A stretch of 10,070 nucleotides of DNA. Origin: an uncultured Clostridia bacterium (GTDB lineage: Bacteria > Bacillota > Clostridia > Peptostreptococcales > Anaerovoracaceae). Location of the stretch: NCBI GenBank assembly GCA_946541285.1, contig CAMNJG010000037.1, forward strand, positions 1-10,070. The letters are read 5' to 3'. The position numbers and the translations under genes were made by a program. Positions 8,101 through 10,070 of the stretch are shown here, piece after piece; the first letter of the stretch is position 1; every line of letters begins with the position of its first letter. The notes under the pieces are model-generated. The model saw only the letters and a list, made by a program, of their open reading frames with translations, searched no databases and was not told where the DNA came from.

Positions 8101-8240
8101 GGCGGACCTTCATAAAAGACAAACGTCGGCGCATCCTCTCTCTCGCGGATACACTGACCCAGCAGATCCTCTCTTTCCCATCTGTCAGACTGTTCGTTCT
8201 GAACTTCCGCGATCGGTCGGTTCGACAGTTTTTCAAACAT
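5127..8240 (-). CDS. ileS: Isoleucyl-tRNA synthetase, type 2 (long, eukaryote-like)
   Basis: Charges tRNA-Ile with isoleucine in the cytosol. At 1037 aa it is clearly longer than the ~920-aa type 1 enzymes and lines up with the type 2 group known for mupirocin tolerance. The class I HIGH position reads GIHH (residues 54-57), with first and third positions swapped relative to HxGH. The KMSKS motif is intact (595-599). The CP1 editing domain spans about 180-400 and contains the Thr-rich WTTTPWTLPS (222-231) and GTGIVHIAPAFGDDD (316-329). Likely zinc knuckles are CPRC (181-184), CWRC (392-395) and CPDC (505-508). The anticodon-binding domain follows at about 690-850, then a C-terminal extension. 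The ATG at 8240 follows AAAGGA at 7 nt. The gene is preceded by a T-box leader and followed by rlmN. No frameshift or truncation is seen. Confidence 0.97.
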   Translation of the reverse strand: MFEKLSNRPIAEVQNEQSDRWEREDLLGQCIREREDAPTFVFYEGPPTANGKPGIHHVMARSLKDSVCRYKNMKGYKVKRKAGWDTHGLPVEIEVEKKLNMTGKQDIEKYGIREFNEKCRESVFEYESLWREMSRRMGYMIDLDNPYITLDNNYIETGWWILKKFFDAGLIYEGHKILPYCPRCGTGLASHEVAQGYKEVKTNTLTAKFKLKNKENEYFLAWTTTPWTLPSNIALAVGPEITYVKAKQGDDIFYVAQSLADRNLGAGKYEVLETLKGKDLEYTEYEQLMPFLSIDRNDRKGFFVGCADYVDTEEGTGIVHIAPAFGDDDNKLGRKYNLQVFNPVDETGKFTDTPWKGRFVMEDGLDVDIIKYLAGENKLYSKEKVMHNYPHCWRCGTPLIYYAKPSWYIEMTKLRDQLVENNNTVNWQPPFVGEGRFGNWIADVKDWAISRNRYWGTPIPIWRCECGHTECVGSREELFEKALEKFDKNTVELHRPYVDEIHLSCPDCGKEMTRITEVMDCWFDSGSMPFAQQHYPFENKEEFESQFPADFICEGVDQTRGWFYSLLAISTFITGKAPYKNVLVNDLILDKTGKKMSKSKGNTVDPFKLFDQYGADVARWYLLYGSPAWTPTKFDEDGVREMQNKYFGTLKNVYNFFTLYANTDDIDAASFQIAPADRPELDRWILSKYNRLVRDVTAAMDAYEHMKAVRAITDFVAEDLSNWYVRRARRRFYAEELDTDKKSVYQTVYEVLKGVSLLSAPFAPFLSDEMYVKLTGEKSVHLADYPVCDENLIDDALEHRMDLVRTISTLGRGEREKENLKVRQPLSRILVDGKYEQEISDMTDLLREELNVREVVFEHDMGSFMNYSLKPDFRAAGPVLGKKIKEFGKQLAEANAAEVSEKLSADHKITLVLDGEETEIPEEFVDVRISAKEGFAVGASQGVFVILDTTVTPELIGEGLARELISKVQQMRKALDLDMMDHIEISVNGDADVQNMIGSYREYITGETLADEILMSDAELEKVSLNGHDTGIAIRKL

Positions 8241-8286
8241 ACTGTATCCTTTCCAAAAAAACGATCAACTAGCTGCGATGATCCAT

Positions 8287-8322
8287 AAAAAAATCCCTGT
8301 ATCAGATCAACCGATACAGGGA
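8287..8322 (-). terminator. Regulated terminator of the ileS T-box
   Basis: On the minus strand TCCCTGTATC (8313-8322) and GATACAGGGA (8294-8303) form a 10-bp perfect stem with a 9-nt loop, followed by seven T (8287-8293). It lies 15 nt downstream of the T-box sequence, as expected for a terminator that competes with the antiterminator. The ileS start codon is about 46 nt farther on. Confidence 0.95.
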
Positions 8323-8600
8323 CGACATTACTAAATACCGCGGTACCACCCTGATAGCATCTTTCTGTCAAAACAGACAATATACGGATGCCACCTCAGA
8401 CCGCTTAACGCGCGGAGCACGGATCAGCCTACGGCGATCTTCCCATGAATCGCATGTCAGCGGAAGACGGTTCAGCTGATCAGCTCGGAAGTGATCTTCC
8501 TCCGGAATCTCCTGCGCGGTCTCTCACCTTATACCGCTTCTCTGTAACATTCTCTTCCGGAGTACTCTCTTCGTCACTGCTTTTATCGCTATAAAAAAAT
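8287..8600 (-). promoter_or_regulatory. Isoleucine T-box riboswitch leader of ileS
   Basis: A ~360-nt leader separates the promoter from the ileS ATG and carries T-box hallmarks in order. Stem I has GAAGAGAGTA, an upper helix CTCCGGAA:TTCCGGAG, and the distal AGAGAAGCGG and GGTGAGAG elements. The specifier codon ATC (complement of 8493-8495) is followed by the conserved A. Stem III is closed by GCATC:GATGC (8357-8361 and 8387-8391). The 15-nt T-box AGGGTGGTACCGCGG sits at 8338-8352. The UGGU bulge (8345-8348) complements an ACCA tRNA end. Established mechanism: uncharged tRNA-Ile pairs with the specifier and the bulge and stabilises the antiterminator, so ileS (and probably rlmN) is transcribed when isoleucine charging falls. 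Confidence 0.96.
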
Positions 8601-8609
8601 AATATTTTA

Positions 8610-8637
8610 AGTATACGACTTTGTTCCTGATTGTCAA
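8610..8637 (-). promoter_or_regulatory. Promoter of the ileS T-box transcript
   Basis: The minus strand has a perfect TTGACA (complement of 8632-8637), a 16-bp spacer and TATACT (8610-8615). Predicted start is near 8603, just upstream of Stem I of the T-box. Confidence 0.85.
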
Positions 8638-8706
8638 CTGTTTTTTAACTGTATCCCGGAATTCCCGGACGGCAGTTATAGTTCAGTATCCGGCCAGAAT
8701 CATATA

Positions 8707-8814
8707 AGAAAACGCTGTTTGTAAAAGTATCACAGTTTCAGGGACATCCTTTTTAAAACACACAACATTTTGAAAAGGGCCCCTGAAACAGTCTTGCCTG
8801 ATACAGCGTTTTTT
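8707..8814. other. Large imperfect palindrome / long stem-loop, possible terminator or structured RNA
   Basis: Four nested pairs of arms are visible: AAAACGCTG (8709-8717) with CAGCGTTTT (8804-8812); TATCA (8728-8732) with TGATA (8799-8803); GTTTCAGGG (8735-8743) with CCCTGAAAC (8781-8789); and CCTTTTTAAAA (8748-8758) with TTTTGAAAAGG (8768-8778, one wobble), closing a 9-nt CACACAACA loop. Bulges of 10 and 9 nt interrupt the stem. Its outer arms are A-rich on one side and T-rich on the other, so either strand could read it as a terminator. It lies 55 nt beyond the Mrp gene stop and before the ileS promoter, so the simplest role is ending the Mrp transcript. The size and layering are unusual for that, and a small palindromic repeat element or an independent RNA are alternatives. 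I see no clear target-site duplication and no strong promoter for it. Confidence 0.6.
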
Positions 8815-8868
8815 CGGAGTGAAGCTGGCTGATAGCTGAATAGTAACGGACAGCAGCAACAGCATTGA

Positions 8869-9918
8869 TTAGTTTATCGCGGTTTCTTCCTTCATCTGCA
8901 GCTCGATTTTATCAGCAAAGCTGTCCAGCCAGTCCCCGTCAAAGAGCTCGATCATTCCCGCGTCAACTGCCGCGGAGAGCTTCGGATCGATCGGAATCCG
9001 GGCAACATTCGGAATATTGAATTTTTTCGCGATCTCCTCTACATGGCTCTTACCGAACACTTCATGCTTTCCGTGACATTCAGGACATTCGAAATAAGAC
9101 ATATTTTCCACGATCCCCAGTACCGGGATATCCATCATCTCTGCCATTTTCACAGCTTTCTCCACAATCATGCCAACCAGTTCCTGCGGGGAAGCCACTA
9201 CGATGATTCCCTTGATCGGAAGGGACTGGAACACAGTAAGAGGTACGTCCCCTGTTCCCGGTGGCATATCCACAAACATGTAATCGATGGATTCCCATAA
9301 TACATCTGTCCAGAACTGTTCAACAGCTCCCGCAATGACCGGACCTCTCCACAATACAGGATCTGTCGCGTCCTCAAGCAGGAGATTGATGGACATCAGC
9401 TGGATGCCGGTTTTCGTCTCAACCGGGAAAATCACGACGTCATTGGCCGTCGCGTTTTCAGTGACTTTGAACGTCTTCGGGATGGACGGTCCTGTCACAT
9501 CCGCGTCCAGGATCGCGGTCCGGAAACCTCTTCTCCGCATTATAACCGCCATCATCGCGGTAATCAGGGATTTTCCGACGCCGCCCTTGCCGCTGACAAC
9601 GGCGATGACATTATCGACACTGGACATCTGATTTAACGGTTTTTTCGTGATCTGCGGCTGGGTTCTGTCACTGCAGTCCGCGCCACAGGAGGCGCAGTTG
9701 CTCCCATCATCCGTGCCACAGGCAGGTGCTGCAGGCGCAGTCCCGCATCCGGCACATCCTGCGTCAGCACTTGTTCCGCAACCGGAGCAGTCCATTTCCG
9801 CTGCCGTGCCACATCCGGCACATCCCATATCGTCACTCGTCCCACAACTGGAGCAGTCCATTTCTGCTGCTGTGCCACATCCGGCACACGGATTGTCAAA
9901 TTCGTAAGAATCACTCAT
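8869..9918 (-). CDS. Mrp/ApbC-type P-loop ATPase, probable Fe-S cluster carrier, with a Cys-rich N-terminal tail
   Basis: Family role: Mrp/ApbC/NBP35 dimers bind a bridging [4Fe-4S] cluster and pass it to apoproteins in an ATP-dependent way. The core has the deviant Walker A SGKGGVGKS (109-117), LDADVTGPSIP, the Walker B region FVDMPPGTGD, and the family CPEC motif (C278, C281) that holds the bridging cluster, after ENMSYF. Residues 1-97 are unlike standard Mrp, which usually begins with a DUF59 domain or a short Cys motif: 14 cysteines occur in this tail, with CxxCG at 11, 22, 33, 44 and 55, then C67, C75, C78 and C82. I choose the ATG at 9918 (349 aa) because AGAGGTG lies about 5 nt upstream; a GTG at 9996 would add 26 residues but has no ribosome binding site and runs into the promoter region. 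It is a single-gene unit. Confidence 0.92.
   Translation of the reverse strand: MSDSYEFDNPCAGCGTAAEMDCSSCGTSDDMGCAGCGTAAEMDCSGCGTSADAGCAGCGTAPAAPACGTDDGSNCASCGADCSDRTQPQITKKPLNQMSSVDNVIAVVSGKGGVGKSLITAMMAVIMRRRGFRTAILDADVTGPSIPKTFKVTENATANDVVIFPVETKTGIQLMSINLLLEDATDPVLWRGPVIAGAVEQFWTDVLWESIDYMFVDMPPGTGDVPLTVFQSLPIKGIIVVASPQELVGMIVEKAVKMAEMMDIPVLGIVENMSYFECPECHGKHEVFGKSHVEEIAKKFNIPNVARIPIDPKLSAAVDAGMIELFDGDWLDSFADKIELQMKEETAIN
9724..9888 (-). repeat. In-frame tandem repeat encoding an 11-residue CxxCG period
   Basis: Inside the Mrp gene, codons 11-65 are five successive 11-residue units, each starting CxxCG (CAGCGTAAEMD, CSSCGTSDDMG, CAGCGTAAEMD, CSGCGTSADAG, CAGCGTAPAAP). At DNA level the two 66-bp double units (9823-9888 and 9757-9822) are near identical over about 40 bp and differ mostly at silent positions in the remainder, which points to duplication of a 66-bp block followed by drift. 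Confidence 0.9.
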
Positions 9919-9957
9919 GTTTACACCTCTCGAACCTTCATTTTTCCTGCTGCAGTC

Positions 9958-9973
9958 TGCCGGTTTCCCGGCA
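9958..9973 (-). other. GNRA-capped hairpin in the Mrp gene leader
   Basis: On the minus strand TGCCGG (9968-9973) and CCGGCA (9958-9963) close a GAAA tetraloop. It lies about 40 nt upstream of the start codon in the predicted leader and is not followed by a T-tract, so it is not a terminator. It could stabilise the transcript; function is unknown. Confidence 0.5.
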
Positions 9974-10002
9974 ATTCCCGCATTCGATATTTTCACTGCA
10001 AT

Positions 10003-10037
10003 AGTATATTTTTATTTCACAGGTCAGAAAAAGTCAA
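10003..10037 (-). promoter_or_regulatory. Probable promoter of the Mrp gene
   Basis: The minus strand has TTGACT (complement of 10032-10037). A TAAAAA hexamer follows at 17-bp spacing (10009-10014), and a better -10 sequence, TATACT (10003-10008), lies 6 nt later at 23-bp spacing, which is too far for that -35. One of these probably sets the start, giving a leader of about 80 nt. Confidence 0.5.
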
Positions 10038-10070
10038 TAGCTTTCACAAAAAACAATGTCCGTTCGCGAC

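Noticed and set aside
8683..8865. Minus-strand 60-codon frame over the large palindrome
   Set aside because: Most of it is translation of the palindrome arms, it lacks a ribosome binding site, and it ends within the ileS promoter-proximal spacer. The structure explains the region better than a peptide does.
9724..9888. CRISPR-like or other intergenic tandem array
   Set aside because: The repeats are in frame inside the Mrp gene and encode a regular CxxCG protein pattern, with no spacers.
9919..9996. GTG start at 9996 giving a 375-aa Mrp protein
   Set aside because: No ribosome binding site precedes it and it abuts promoter-like sequence, whereas the ATG at 9918 has AGAGGTG at proper spacing.

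Overview
The window looks like core chromosome from an anaerobic Firmicute, most likely class Clostridia. The evidence is an isoleucine T-box riboswitch in front of ileS, a CIRCE heat-shock operator, strong AAGGAGG-type ribosome binding sites, TTGACA/TATAAT-type promoters, and the style of the IleS, IlvC, IlvB and RlmN sequences. All eight genes I can support lie on the minus strand. The long plus-strand reading frames are shadows of ileS, ilvC, ilvB and the Mrp gene.

In the order of transcription (right to left), the first gene is an Mrp/ApbC-type P-loop ATPase (8869-9918). It is a likely Fe-S cluster carrier and has an unusual cysteine-rich N-terminal tail built on an 11-residue period. Downstream of it is a roughly 105-bp imperfect palindrome (8707-8814). 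Next come a canonical promoter and a ~360-nt T-box leader (ATC specifier, AGGGTGGTACCGCGG box, intrinsic terminator) that control isoleucyl-tRNA synthetase, ileS (5127-8240). The 23S rRNA/tRNA A2 methyltransferase gene rlmN (4066-5094) follows 32 nt later, probably in the same transcript. IleS is the long, eukaryote-like type 2 form and carries a GIHH sequence in place of HIGH.

The next unit is a small orphan P-loop NTPase (3536-3955) with its own promoter and terminator. It is followed by a two-gene branched-chain amino acid unit: ilvC (2408-3403) and ilvB (733-2403), separated by 4 nt. No acetolactate synthase regulatory subunit gene is present next to them. An uncharacterised acidic 99-residue protein (276-575) has its own extended -10 promoter, a ~100-nt leader with an inverted repeat, and an intrinsic terminator. 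At the left edge the first 18 codons of htpG (Hsp90) are preceded by a promoter whose start region overlaps a perfect CIRCE operator.

Taken together the genes serve isoleucine/valine/leucine synthesis, isoleucine charging, rRNA modification, Fe-S assembly and heat shock. I see no prophage, insertion sequence, CRISPR array, tRNA or rRNA gene. The best leads are the GxHH-type IleS, the cysteine array on Mrp, the large palindrome at 8707-8814, and the two small orphan proteins.
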